Shown here: positions 27,901-40,528 of the stretch, one piece after another | Layout of the letters: every line of letters starts with the position of its first letter | Numbering within the stretch: the first letter of the stretch is position 1 | Notes under the pieces: generated by a model | What the model was told of the DNA's origin: nothing | Database searches by the model: none | What the model saw: the letters and a program-made list of their open reading frames with translations, nothing else | From: Nemopilema nomurai | Lineage: Eukaryota > Cnidaria > Scyphozoa > Rhizostomeae > Rhizostomatidae | Direction: 5' to 3' | NCBI GenBank assembly: GCA_003864495.1 | Contig: ML133395.1 | Coordinates: 2,273,171 to 2,337,170, forward strand | DNA length: 64,000 nt | Translations under genes and position numbers: made by a program

Positions 27901-30900
27901 GATAAATGGAAAGCGTATACCCAAATTGCAAAAACTGCTGTGTCATTATGATAGCTCCGTTAATCTGATTGGCTGTCAAGCAAACTGCACACATGATGTA
28001 TTAACCTCGCAGTTGATGTCTGATCACATGAAAGCCGATTTATCACATGAAAACAGACAACAATCTGTTGAAAGCCGCTATTCGTCAATGCCTTTAAGAT
28101 ATTGGAATTTAGAGTGCTCCAAATACGTTAAAAACAAATGACCGCAACATGCTGAAATCACCTCAGTGGTAGAGTTATGAACTTGCTGAATCAAGGATTG
28201 GAGAGACTTCGTTTGTGAAAACATGCTAGTAGCTGCGGCGATTTCCTGCTCTTTCAACTGACGCAGTCTTTCAAGCTGTTCTTCGTAATCACTTCTCAGT
28301 TCTTCCATTGCCTGTTAGAAAATATGTTGCTTTATTATTTGGCAAGTCAAGATTGTCGTTCATTTTCACAGTACAAGCGAGCTTCAACATACCAACATAA
28401 CCCACTATAAACCAATTGCAGCACTATTGTTTTTACTCTTTACTCGCATGTTGTCTTTACTCTATTTCCCCTCTCAATCAACATGATCCCTGGCGTCAAC
28501 CCAATAAGGATTTGGCTCCGGAGCAACTTATACCCCGTACAACCAAGGAACCAAGCAAATGTGATTCATGTACCATAAATCCTCGAATAAGTATAATTGC
28601 AGAACAATGTCTTATTTCAAGAAAGCCCCCACAGGACAATAGCTATACAGTATTACTTCCTTTGACTGGAGACCAAAAAGCAGAAAAGCGACTTTTGTGA
28701 TGATAAAAAATTGTCATATTTGTTAGATCTTCACACAGCACTTTGTAGCTCTTTTAATCATATTAGTTGTTGTGATTAGAAGGGTGATCATTGACTTTGA
28801 TAATGACAATGATGACGATGAAGAAATCATTACTGACTGTTAAGCTTCCATTGCAAAAAAGCCTTTCTATACTTTTGCAATTTATTTCATTATGTCGTTT
28901 TTATGTCGACCTTTGAGGAAAATACGAAACTTTGAAATAAGCCCCCTCCACACCCCCCCCCCCCCTCCCCAATGTAGTAGGACCTTCTACATTAATTAGC
29001 ATACATAATTTACACGCTAACCTCGTTTTCAACTATATATATAACTCTCCTTTTCATTGATATAATCAGTCAGTTTTACACCTCAAAGCGAGTGGTTTGT
29101 TTCTTGCATTCACCTTTTGCCTGACTACTCAAAGTAACAGAGGAATCAGAGGCGGCATTATCCCTGTTACACGAACAAGCCCCTACTCAAAAATTCATTT
29201 TTGCAAATATACCCCCAGGGCTTATTCGAGGATTTACGGTATATAAATAAAATACCACACAAGGCCATAAGGTCACCTTCTTGTGTAGCCCTTTTATTCG
29301 CTCGACATCGGCCTCCTTGCTTCGTTCAATAGCTGCAATTCTCTCTTTGCTGGCTGACTTGATCTCGGTTTTCTCCTCTTCCATTGCTTTGATTCTTTCA
29401 TTGAATTGCTTAATGGTAAAATCATTCTCCTCTTTAATTTGAACTTCTCTGTTTTTGTAAGTATCCTCGGCAATCTGAAGGCGAGATCTAAAGTGCAAAA
29501 AAATCTAAAAAGCTTCGAGACCTAATGAGACTTATAGTAGGCAATCGAATATAGTTTTTAATAAGCTGCTACTATGAAAGTAACTTTGAATCAATAGTTT
29601 GATCGACAAATAGGATGAAATTTGAAAACCTTATGGGGTGATTTTAGATACGTTAGCTAATGGGATAGTGGAAACGTTGAAGCTACAGACTGATTATGCC
29701 AAAAACGCATATAATTTTGACATTGATTCATGTGTGAACATAGCACAATAGCCCCAATTGATAAGAAACGTCTGAAACTCGATCCTATACAATCACCCTG
29801 ACAGTTAAGCCTGGCAGTTGTACAATTTCAGAACTAGCAGTTACTAATGTGGAGCCAAATTGCCATCAAAGCTAGTCAATTCTCCAATGCACACAGTTAT
29901 TCTTAATAAAACAGTTCAGAACAAAAAGGTTGCATTGGTGTTTTTTCAAGTAACAAAACGAGGCGATCGTGGAACACACTTGAAGGAGCTTTCATAGTTC
30001 TTCTTTTCTTCTTCGTGCCTTCTTTTAGCCAGTTCATGTGAGTTCGTAAGCACCTCCTTTTCATTCTTCAGCCTTCGAACTTCGCCCTCTAGATCTTCAA
30101 CCTTCTTCGACAATTCTATATCCCTCTTCATTCTCCCGTCCTCCATCGAGCCGATCTTCGACTGCAAATCGCGCACTTGGGACTCTAGTGACCTTCTGTC
30201 TTGTTGCATCTGCGAGTTGGCAACCTGGTACTGCTCAATTGCTCTCTGAAAGTCAAAAGCAATATACCTGCCAAATCCACGCATTAAGTGACACAGCTAT
30301 TAACCATATCAAATGACCATGCGATCATACCATTACAGCTATTAAATTGTAATCCCTTTAAACTGGGTCAGACTGTCTGAACATGATCGAGAGAAAAAGC
30401 AATACATCCACACGTAGAAAAGACACCCTTTCATTAACTGAAAGAATTACTACAAGTATTCAACGTTGCTCCTCTAATACATTATAAAAGTATCTAAAAC
30501 ATATACTGAGGTTCGCTTTTCAAACAACGAAAATTCTTTCGACGTTTGGGCTGCAGACCAAATGAAGCTACGCAATGATTTAGCACATAAACTATGACCT
30601 GGCGCATTTGGAATCTTCCTTAGCATTGCCATTAATATGGAGATCTACGTAGTAACAAGTCGTTTGAATGAGGGGATGTTGAAAATCTATTCTAATCTAT
30701 TCTAATCCAAACACTGACGCTATGTTGAACAGATAAATGCCTTTCTTTCGTCAATGTTCACGTTGCACCAGAACTGCACCAGAAAAATGTCTAGTACTCA
30801 CTTTGCACCAGAGCTGCAGCCTCTTTAGCATCGTATTAAACTTTGGAATTAAAATTATATGTAGTACAAATATCCTATAATGATACAATATAATATATAT

Positions 30901-33900
30901 AAATCTTAAAGTAAAGACGACGAAAAGGTCCCCATAAGTACACTTCAGTTGCCTACCTGATGCAGGGACTGCTCGGCGTTGAGTTTCTCCATTTGCAGCG
31001 ATAGCAGTGTTCTGTCATCGAAAGGCAGATGCACCCCAGCGGGCGGCATGCCATTGGCAGAGAGCGGGCTGTTCCCGTGTGCCAGTGCCATTTGTGCCAA
31101 ATCAGTATTCTGCGGTATCACCTGAGAAGTGTCCATCCTTCTGTATGGAAGCGCATCTGCAGAAGATATCAGCTTGCAACTCAGGGTCAGCCAGAAAATG
31201 CTTCTTTTTAGACAATGAAAAACAATAAAGTTAAGGGTTCACCAGTAATACTTTGGTGACACAGAATAACTCAACAAATTTCGGAACTTACATGAATGTA
31301 CGAAGTAGCATTGCAGAGAAGTCACGTGCACTTTCAATACAAACCAAAGTGAAGACATTTAGACTTTGAATATTCAGAAAGACGAACATTTCCTCCAACG
31401 AAGGTAGATATCTATCTTCTAGCTAGAATCAAACAAGTCACGTGGCATTATACGGGTCATCGTGCTGGTTTTTGCAGAAAAAAGGTTCAGGCGCACAAAC
31501 CGTTATTCGTTTGGGGGTTGATTTGTTGGATTGTGCTTTGGTGCCACTGGTTACCTCTTTGGTTGCCCAGCTCAGACTGCGAAGGAGGAATCATGTTTTG
31601 GCCAATGTCCGACCGTGCGTGTTGAACGGAAGGTGAACTGTCCGGAAACCCTGTCTGTTTGCCTGCATGCTGTTCGTATGGTGGGGGTTGCTGAAATGTG
31701 ATATGATATTGTCATAATTATAGAGACAATAGCTGCTAGTCCATGGCAACAGCAATCGGCTAGAGCGTATTTAACGGACAGAAAAACAAGATTGAATCAC
31801 ACTGCTAAAATATATGGCAGGGCAAGTTCAAAAGCCTGAAAAGCCTTTAAGTGCAAAAGAGGTTAATTAACCGCAATACACAACAACTTTTCAACCTATA
31901 CTTCCATCACCCTGACAATATAGGAAGCAGCCCCCTCCCCCTGGCTAAAAAGCTATCTCCCTTTCATTTCTAGAGAATACAAAGAAGGCAGAGAACGAAA
32001 AGAAAGCAGAGAAGGAAGAAGGCAAAGCAAAATCCCCAAAATAAGTTTTTTCGTTCTCTTTCGTATAATGAGGAACAGCTTTGGCCCCTCCCTCCTGTCT
32101 CACTCTCTCCCATTCTCTGACGTCAATTTGTGAGCTTCTTTAATTAAAAGATTCATACACTTGATTCTCTGGGTCTATTCTGATAATCTTCCTTGGGCAG
32201 ATCACGAGGAACGACTTTTTCTTTTAATAATGGTGTAGAATGTGAAACTGGGTCTTGCAAGCTGTCGTTTGCTACCGTTTCCCTTGCACCAGCCACTTCA
32301 GTCAATGTCCTTTCATTTGCAGCACTTTGGTCAGGCTGGCGTTTGTTGAAACCTGCTCTTTTCTGTCGCCCGGAACGATCAGAAGTCTCCCATGGAAAGA
32401 GTCTGAAATAAAATAAAATCATCAATGTAAAATTATTCATTTAGGCATTTTGCGGAATGCTAGGTCAAACAGGTAGCCGGAATCACGCAAAGTAATACAT
32501 CATCCCTACCATATGATGATAGCAAGCGAACATTACTCACTCATCATCTGGGACTACATTCGAAGACTGCTCTTGTGTCGTTGCTGTTTCTGAAAAAAGA
32601 ATGATGACTATTACTCGATAAAAAAGATTCTGTAAAGCTTCACACATAAAGAAGTTACCATTTAAGCAAAGTCTTGTCGGGTTTTTGTGTGGCAACAATC
32701 AGTCTCTTATACGACATTTGCACATTTATTTATACACTTATAGCTTGAATATTCATGACAGAGACAGTATTTATGACTTTATTTTAATCTAGGTTAGCAA
32801 AAGACAGCGATAGAGGCAACAAAAAGTTTTGTCAAAGTAGCATGCACTAAAAAAGCAATGAATAGAAATTCTCATTTGAATCACATTGATGATAGAAGAT
32901 TGATGACAAAGGTCTACTAAAGGTCTTGATCCCTTTATTTGATTTACATAAAACTCCAGTGTCAAAACTGTTACGAAGCACAAACTTAATGACGTTGCGT
33001 TCCAAAAAACCAACCTTCATTAGATCTCTGTTTTCTCTTGGTGAGAACATCCTCATTGATATCTTGATCACCGAGACCTAGCCAATCATCTTGAGACGTC
33101 TGCTTGGTAAGAGTTGGTTTTGCCTGCTTCTCTTCTTCTTTGCCAGCAGGTTCTTTAGGTCCAGCCTGCATTGCTTTGCTTTTAGCTTCATGTTCATCTT
33201 CCCCTGCTAAAAACCCTGTAACAGCAAACATTTACTAACACTAACTATATGACATAATATACAGGTAAGGTATATGACTTACAATGCAGCTAAGATATGT
33301 GACATACTAAACAGATAAAGAATATGACATACAGTCAATAGGAAGCATAGTAAAAGAACTTGTTATCTCTCCAGTAAAGAAAGCAGTAAACGTGATCGAA
33401 TTCTAAATCTTGGAAAAAACTTGAATAGCAAAAGGTAGATTTCCAAAAGCATTTTACGGTGCAAAGCAACGGTAACTGAATTTCTGCGGCGGCATTGCAT
33501 TAATAATTCATTGATTTTGCATTTGATAATTGGCATAGCTTCCAAAATGTCAGAAATAACCTTGTTTATTTCTCCTAGACGCTTGCAGGGATCTTCTAGG
33601 ACTGGTTTGTCCTGCACTCTTCTTGGGGATATCGATGATCTGCCTTGTCTCGTTGTCTTTTCCAACAGTAGCAGTGTCCTGAATGCCTGATTGTTTCAAA
33701 AAGAATATCATTATCACGGCCTCTTTCCTACATCCAGAACAAACATTGAATAAAGTGATGTTTTGAAAACTGCAAATTACACTGCAATCAATTCATACAG
33801 TAAATGACCAAATATAAAGGAATACACACAGAAGTATATTCAAATAAAATAATGAGCGATGCATCTGGTTTAAACATTTACAAAATACCTTAAATACTTA

Positions 33901-36900
33901 GTCACTTAAAATACTTCTTGCTATACCAAATATGTAAAAATTATGACTATTGTATCGCCTGTTAAGTATTCCGTAATTCTGACGATGCACGGATGACAAA
34001 TTTAGATGAGAATACGTTTTCATTCTGCTTTCCTCGATGGCTCCGCATTTCAAACAAATAATAATCACAAAGGACGTCAAGAATTGGGAGATTCACACAG
34101 TTAAGGACTTTGTAAATAATGCAGAAGGCAATAACAAAATGGGCCGCGACCCGTACAGTAATCATAAACATGCACCTTGAGCCTTTGAGCCGTTGCTTTT
34201 ACTACTTTTGTTGTTAATGCGCTTCGAAGTTGCCTTTTTCGAGTCTCGAAAACTCAAGTCCAAAGATACATCTGTGTTTTCGTCGTCAAAAGAAGATCCA
34301 GCTGAAATGTCCCTCGACTTGGCGCCACCTCTCCCTGGTTTCCCACTATCCGGGGCAGTAGATGGTCTACTTTCAGAAAAGGAAAAGTCCAATTCATCGA
34401 AGCCTAGTTCATCTGCGAAGCGAACACTTCGTTTATTCGGCGCGGTCGTTGGCCTCTCTCTGGTGCCACCGACCGAGGGGCTGTAGCCGCCGAATTTGAC
34501 TTCCCTTTCTCTGGGACTGGTGATAGGACTTTCCGTTTCTATTGGTAGATCTGTTCAAGGAGGAAGACAGCATGGTGAAAAATCACAAACACAGCCAATG
34601 CAGAAAAATAACTAGAAAATTCAAATCAGCCCAAAAGACTAGGCCTAAAACTGCATGGTGTCAAACGGCTCGAAAATGCTTTGCCACAGGCCATGGCAAT
34701 TATTCTAATATGCTTCACAAAAGACAGTTGACTTAAAGGTGCTTCAATAATAGAACGTTGTTATTATTTTCTAATTAAAGATCAAGGTACGAGCTTTCAT
34801 GTTCTATAAGCCTTATATAACATACCGGAAGCGTTCCCACCAGGCTTTGACATCATTTGGTCCAAAAAGGTTGGCTTTCTTCCCCTCTGTTCATTCTTTT
34901 TTGACCTTCCACCTAAAAGGTCATCTAGAGCCGACGTGGCTTTACGTGTAGGCTCCTCCACAGCTACCTTCTTTGCTGAAACCTTCTTTGGCTCAATCTC
35001 GTCACCACTCAACCCTTTAAAAATACACCATACAAGATGTAAAACAAAGTGAGCATACACTATTAACAGGGCCCGTGCGGGGGTGGCCATGGCCCCTCAC
35101 CCCACTATTTTGCAAAGATAGTAGTTTTAAAGCTGCAGTAAAGGGGATAAGAAGCCTTGGTTCCCTCCTTTTTAGCATTACCCCCTCCCCTACTTTCAAA
35201 TTTGTGGCGCGTGCCCTGATTAATGAACTCATTACTTCGGCCTAATTAGGTCTAAAGGGTTCTCGCTTCTTATTCCGTTAGGAAGTCCCAACAAAAGAAA
35301 CAAGCCATTTGTGGTCTTACCGGGTAAGTCGTCATCATCTCCAAAGATATCATCGGCATCTTTTGCAGGCTTCTTGGCATGCTTCCTCTGAACTCCAGTC
35401 ACCTCTCCGTCTGGCTTGTCCTTAGGGGAATCAAGAGGGTCCTTTGGCGACGAAGGTGGTTCTGTTGCAATGAAGAGCAGATCAGCACGCAATGTCACAA
35501 TCAAACGGGACCAAAATAAGATTTACTTTACAATTGCAAGAAACACCGGAAACATAATTTTTGAGGCAGTAAGTTTGTAACATACAGGCTTTCTAACATG
35601 AAACTTTTGTTCAATGATAACTTTTTACATTTACATCCCTTTTGGCTAACTTGCTGACCCATGCATAACTTCCCATAGCAATTTTTTGGAAAAATAACTT
35701 CCTACTATTTTATTTGAGAGCTTTATAGTTTTCAGATTAGCAAGCTCAATGGCAGTTGATACAACAATCGTTTACAAATGCAAAAAGGAGATTATTTACT
35801 AGGCATCCAAAAGCATACTCTAGAAGTCCAGATATACCATTTTCTTTGAATTTCAAACAAATTACAAAACAATTTACAACTTACACATAAATTCTACAAA
35901 ACAAGACAATCTTTGGCCTTCAATAACAGTAATGACAATTCAATCCCTGATTTATACTTTCATTGTTCACAGGTATAAAACCAAAACTTACAAATTGAGA
36001 AAACTGCTGTATTGAGAAAAGTAAACAAAATCATGAAACCCTACTCATGGGTTGAAAATAGTACTTGAGAGAATTTTTGACAAAAGTGTGTAGATTTCAC
36101 CTTGGGCCACATCCGGCTGCTTTCCCCCGGATTCGGCCAGAACAGGGTTCACCTTCTTCTTAGATCCTTTTCTGGTATTCTTAGGCAGACTACTTGAGTT
36201 GGATCTAGAGCGGGGGGTGACTTCCGACTCACTTTGAGTTCCCACCGATGGGTCGTCCCAGCTGTTCATTCGCCTCACCATTCGATCGCTGCCACTACCG
36301 GAGCGCGGGCGTGGATCCAAGGCGAGGAAAGGATCGTCCTTTTCAAAACTCAGTGCTACGATTTACAATTCAATACCATGTACGAAATAAATGTAACGAC
36401 ATAAACAGAAAGACGCTGACCTAGGCAATTCAGCTTGGGTGTTTGTAATCTGGTTAGCAAGAGCACTCACAATAAAAATATTTGCATTCTCAACACCACA
36501 TGGCACAGGTTTATGTCTAAGTGGTTGCGTGAGCCTCGTATTTCATATTTCACAATGGGGAGACATGGTTAAATAACATAATTTATGCCTACCACTGCAT
36601 GTACGTAAAATCGAACACATGAAAAATTAACAAACAAGGTTAGGTGAATAAAGGAAATATAATTTTTAAAAAATACTAACATCGGAGTGGGGACGTATCA
36701 GGCTCAAATGAAGTAGATGCACCAAGGTTAGGATCAACCCGGGCTTTGCTAGATGTTTGGGACAACTTCCTAGACAAATCAGCTTTCTTTGGCCTTGCTT
36801 TGACGTTATCTTCTTCGTCAGAAAGACCAAGGCCAGCCAATGGATCATCTTCGTCAAAGTCTTCAAAAGAGCAAAGACTTTCGTCACAGGAATTTTCACA

Positions 36901-39900
36901 ACAAAGGCTCAATTTCACGAGTATGGAATAAACTAAAGCAGCTCTAGAGAAAAAACAGAACAATCAAAGGAGCACATTATAAAAAGGCAGCTTTGGAATT
37001 TCCATCTCTTACCTTGATTTCAAGCATTTATAATACTATTTTCGAGATGAAATTATTCAGTCAAATGAAAAATAAATTACTTAAAAAGCATGCCTTATAA
37101 TCTACAAACTTAGATTTCATCTAGAGCATAAAGCAAACCATGAGATTAATAGTGCCTTTCAGGAAATATCAACTTTGGAGAAAAGGGCAGCTACCCGAGA
37201 AGTCCTGTGTTTTCTTCTTTTGCTTGGAAAGCAAGGAAACACTCCCTGAAAATTAAAGCTTCCAGCAATTAGTAGAAAAATCAGCAATGCTTATTAAACT
37301 ATAACCTATTTCAGTCTTTGTAATATGAGGCGTGCGATCACAAATCTTTATTAAAATTGCTTATGTTTCGAAAATTTTAAAAGCAGCGGTAACTCAAAGT
37401 CACCAAAGCAAGTTCTATCGTTTTCCAAGGTGTTGTTAAAGTATTCCCATACGGGATTTAACAACAGCGTCAAAAAGGTCGCTTAACAGTTAAAAAGACA
37501 GATCGCTCAATGTTAGCTCAAATCCAAAACGATACTGATAAAATGGTAAGATATTCTGTATGAATCCGCTTAGATACCCCTCTACGTTAACGATTGTACT
37601 GCAGTCAGTGACGATGCAATTTCTCGACGGATGATAGGGTCGACGGGTAATAGAATTTTTTCAATCCAGATTTCGTTAAGTGACTAATTAAATTTAACAT
37701 CTTTAGTAAAGAACAAGAACAGTTTCTCCGTCAATTTCCTTGGTTTCCGTTCAGTTTATAACACAAAAGGTCTCCTTGAAATCAGCACCCATTTCTTGAC
37801 AACAGGCATGAGAAACAACCGATAAAATAGCGGTTCGCATCGCACGTCATCACACGCGCAAAGCAATCAAGGCATGCGAAAAGTAATCAAACCTATTTTC
37901 ATATTACAAAGACTGCCATTTAGATAATGAAGCTCAAAGTCTTTACCAAACCAGCATTACTAAGACACTAAGTAGTAACACAGTACCAGGTCCATTTGAA
38001 ACAGGAAAAAACTCTCAAAACAAGCAAAGAAATGAGAAGTAAAGTTGACATATATGTAACCTTTGCTTTTAGAGCTACTCTTCTTGCTACCAAAAGAGCC
38101 AAAAAGATCTGATTCCAGGTCATCCATGTCCTGTATAATCAGAAGAGATTGTGTCATACTCCAGTGTCATTGCTTGCTATCATGAACCTTCTGTAAATAA
38201 GACTTCTTCCCTAATAATGCCCCTGCATTTAACTCCATTTACAACAGCAATTAGAGAGAAACTTGTATAGAAAACTGACTTACTGCCAGACTTTTTGCAA
38301 CCTGCTTTGCATCCTCAGGGTTGATGTCAACATCCTTTAAACAAAAAGAAAAGCTACAAGCAGCAGTGGAAAAATAACGAGAAAGGAACAACCTATGAAC
38401 AATCTTGCTACTTATTTGCAAATGTTGATTGGTGCAATCAAAATGTGTTAAAAAAACCAAACTGAGCAAAAACACCATACATTTTACACAAACAGTTTTG
38501 AATAAATGCAAAAACAAGCCAGGAAACTGCCTTTTCACTCTTCATTCAACCAAAACACAAATTCACTATAAACATGTTTAAATAACATATTAAGCAGAAG
38601 ATTTTTTGACAATAGCTTAAAAACAAGGGCTATACTTGCTTATGCAGTGTTATGGAGAGGTGAAAATCTGAAGAGTAAACTATGAAAGACAGTAAAATCG
38701 AAATTACTTCATCATTTTCATCTTCTACAACATCATGACCAGCAATGGCAGAGAGACTGCTGTAAAAATCCTTTGATGAAGCACTTTAAAGGAAAAAATG
38801 TGTCAAAATGGCACAGAAAAACCACTGAAGATTCAAATGGACATGTAAAGTTTTAGATATTTGGGAGTTATTGCATATTATTAATCAGCAACTATCAGAT
38901 ATCATTAATCATAAAAACTGTGGTAAATTAAACAAAATCTTAAAAGTGTTAATAACAGGAGGCAAAAAGATAATAAATTAATACTTGGCAGAAAGTGTCT
39001 TCTTTGAACTTGATGATGCACCAGATTTCTGTGATTTCAAAAAAATTACCCAGTGATTATCAGAAACAAATCATTCACAACAGTCTCATTAACAGTATAC
39101 TTGATTTACAGAGACCAGTAAAAAACATTGTAGATAAATGAAGCATCATGTATTAACAGTCAAAAACAAAATGTTATAAGAAGTGCTTTTGTGCTTGAAC
39201 CGTGCTAAGTTGCAGCTGCATGTGTCAATTATGGAGTATAGTCTTTAATTCCTGTATAACAATTGTTGTCAAGAAAAACTGTTGAAAGATGTAACAAAAT
39301 GATGGAAAAGAAGAAAAAAAAGCCATTCCATTTCATGTGAAAAATGCATTCTGTCTTACTCTGACAGCAGTTGTTGGATTCTTGGTTCCATGTTTTTGGT
39401 ACGATAGAGCAGATTCATCTAGGTATAAAGTATAATGGCTAGTCAAAAATAAACTTGGGAAGAATGTCAGGAGTGTAATTCAAATGAATACACACAACAT
39501 GTTGTCTGAGTAAAAGGAAGTTTCTTGGCTCCATGTCTAATGCTCAATAACCTGAAACAACATACCATCATCTCCTCCAAGAAGATCATCGATAGCTTTA
39601 TTCAAAGAAGCATGACCATGACCTCTTCCTGTTAAAAACCGAAATATTAACAACATCAGTAAAAAGTCTAGGCTCTAGGATCCCTACTGACAAAGCTTGT
39701 GATCTTGTGATTAAGTGGAAGATTTCCACAAAACAATAACTATATTTGAAAAGAAAGAAACTAGAAAGGAATACAAACATCCAAATCTCTAAAAGTTTAG
39801 AGATAAAGATTTTATTAACATGTGATAAAAGATCTAGTCCAAAAGTAGCAAGAATATAATCTAAACAAGAATTTTGCCAAAACTTCGAAAATGAATCATC

Positions 39901-40528
39901 TGTCAAATCAATTACAATAAGATTCAATAGATTATAGCAATCTGTAAGGCAAACTGAAATAAAAATTCAAAGCAAATTTTGGAGAGCAAAGGTAAGGGAA
40001 ACAAACACAAGTAATAACCACCTTAAAAACCAATTTGAGAGGCATGCAGGACACCAAGATGTACAACAAAGTTTTTTGTTCAATCAAGCATTATGTTTCA
40101 GTGTTTATTTAGTAATTCTAATTGATTGGTCATTTGGAACTGACTTACATAAATGCTGAAAATATTATGCACTTAAAACCTTTGAGAGGGTGCTGTTTGA
40201 CTTTTTAAACTTAGTTTCCTGAACTACGCATGACTGTTGAACTCGAGGTTGCACAATAAGTACCAAATCATCTCATGAGCTCAAGCAAGAGCAGAAAAAT
40301 TATTTACTTTATATTTTGGTGGCAATTGTGTTCTCCTTGATTAGAATAAGCACCATAGTACTATCTTGTATCATCAAGTATTATCTAGAGACTGCATTTC
40401 AATTTGAAATATATATTTTTCGATAAATCTATATTACGTTACAAAACATTTCTCTAAGTCATAAAGCAATGTTTACAATTTTAACTCAGCATCATAGAAG
40501 TCAAGCAATTTTCCTTACCCTTCCTCAT
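21924..40528 (-). CDS. FBF1: Fas-binding factor 1 (FBF1/Albatross), about 29 coding exons, about 1,439 aa
   Basis: Coding exons in order: 40519-40528, 39566-39628, 39360-39418, 38985-39028, 38708-38783, 38284-38334, 38061-38130, 37195-37245, 36681-36860, 36101-36355, 35321-35461, 34826-35014, 34176-34550, 33561-33686, 33015-33215, 32541-32589, 32159-32402, 31555-31690, 30957-31156, 29980-30245, 29277-29487, 28162-28311, 27417-27677, 26712-26912, 25811-25987, 23837-23974, 23528-23579 (end uncertain), 22753-23018, 21924-22001 (TAG). All phases agree. The N-terminal part is disordered with short acidic motifs (IDDLLGGDDD, DDPLAGLGLSDEE, DDWLGLGD); the C-terminal part, about residues 830-1310, is coiled coil; the tail reads DEEFFEEESRFLNEIQKK. 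FBF1 is a distal-appendage (transition-fibre) protein at the base of cilia. The first exon carries only ten coding bases (ATG AGG AAG G). The protein is longer than human FBF1. Identity rests on motif and architecture recognition, not an alignment. Confidence 0.88.
23975..25810. other. large FBF1 intron, nothing recognised
   Basis: This 1.8-kb intron separates the exons ending 25,811 and starting 23,974. It contains open frames of 60-99 codons on both strands (24,044-24,295 plus; 24,886-25,185 minus; 25,021-25,203 plus) with no recognisable domains and no splice support. I see no repeats or RNA genes. Confidence 0.5.
28573..29239. mobile_element. DNA transposon remnant with 19-bp terminal inverted repeats and TA flanks
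   Basis: The left end CCATAAATCCTCGAATAAG (28,573-28,591) and the right end CTTATTCGAGGATTTACGG (29,221-29,239) are inverted copies with one mismatch. Both are flanked by TA (28,571-28,572 and 29,240-29,241), the target typical of Tc1/mariner-type insertion. The 667-bp interior has no transposase frame, so the copy is non-autonomous. It carries a C-rich tract at about 28,950-28,975. It sits inside an FBF1 intron, ending 36 bases short of the exon at 29,277. Confidence 0.75.
28950..28975. repeat. C-rich homopolymer tract
   Basis: A run of mostly C, including 13 uninterrupted Cs, inside the TA-flanked transposon remnant. G-rich on the minus (transcribed) strand. Confidence 0.85.

Larger units (their letters stand above)
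21924..31156 (-). other. FBF1: FBF1 C-terminal coiled-coil half (last 11 exons)
   Basis: From 31,156 downward the exons encode heptad-rich, highly charged helix: MEKLNAEQSLHQ, then AIEQYQVANSQMQQDRRSLE, ERIKAMEEEKTEIKSASKER, EELRSDYEEQLERLRQLK and QQLASERQMVEKSRDDLIKE. In FBF1 this half is the long coiled coil used for appendage assembly and partner binding. Many of these exons are whole-codon (phase 0 at both ends: 28162, 27417, 26712, 25811, 23837). The exon starting at 23,579 (DQASLRSQQTQIQ) must end in phase 1 to join 23,018; the donor at 23,527 satisfies this but is weak, so this junction is the least certain in the model. Confidence 0.8.

Noticed and set aside
30795..30825. Small minus-strand exon candidate (RLQLWCK) with a good GTGAGT donor inside an FBF1 intron
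   Set aside because: The exon on its 5' side ends in phase 0 and the one on its 3' side starts in phase 0, and they join directly; this one would end in phase 1 and lead to an early stop.
33363..33665. 100-codon minus-strand frame in the FBF1 region
   Set aside because: It overlaps the true exon 33,561-33,686 in a different frame. The phase-consistent frame reads TATVGKDNETRQIIDIPKKS.
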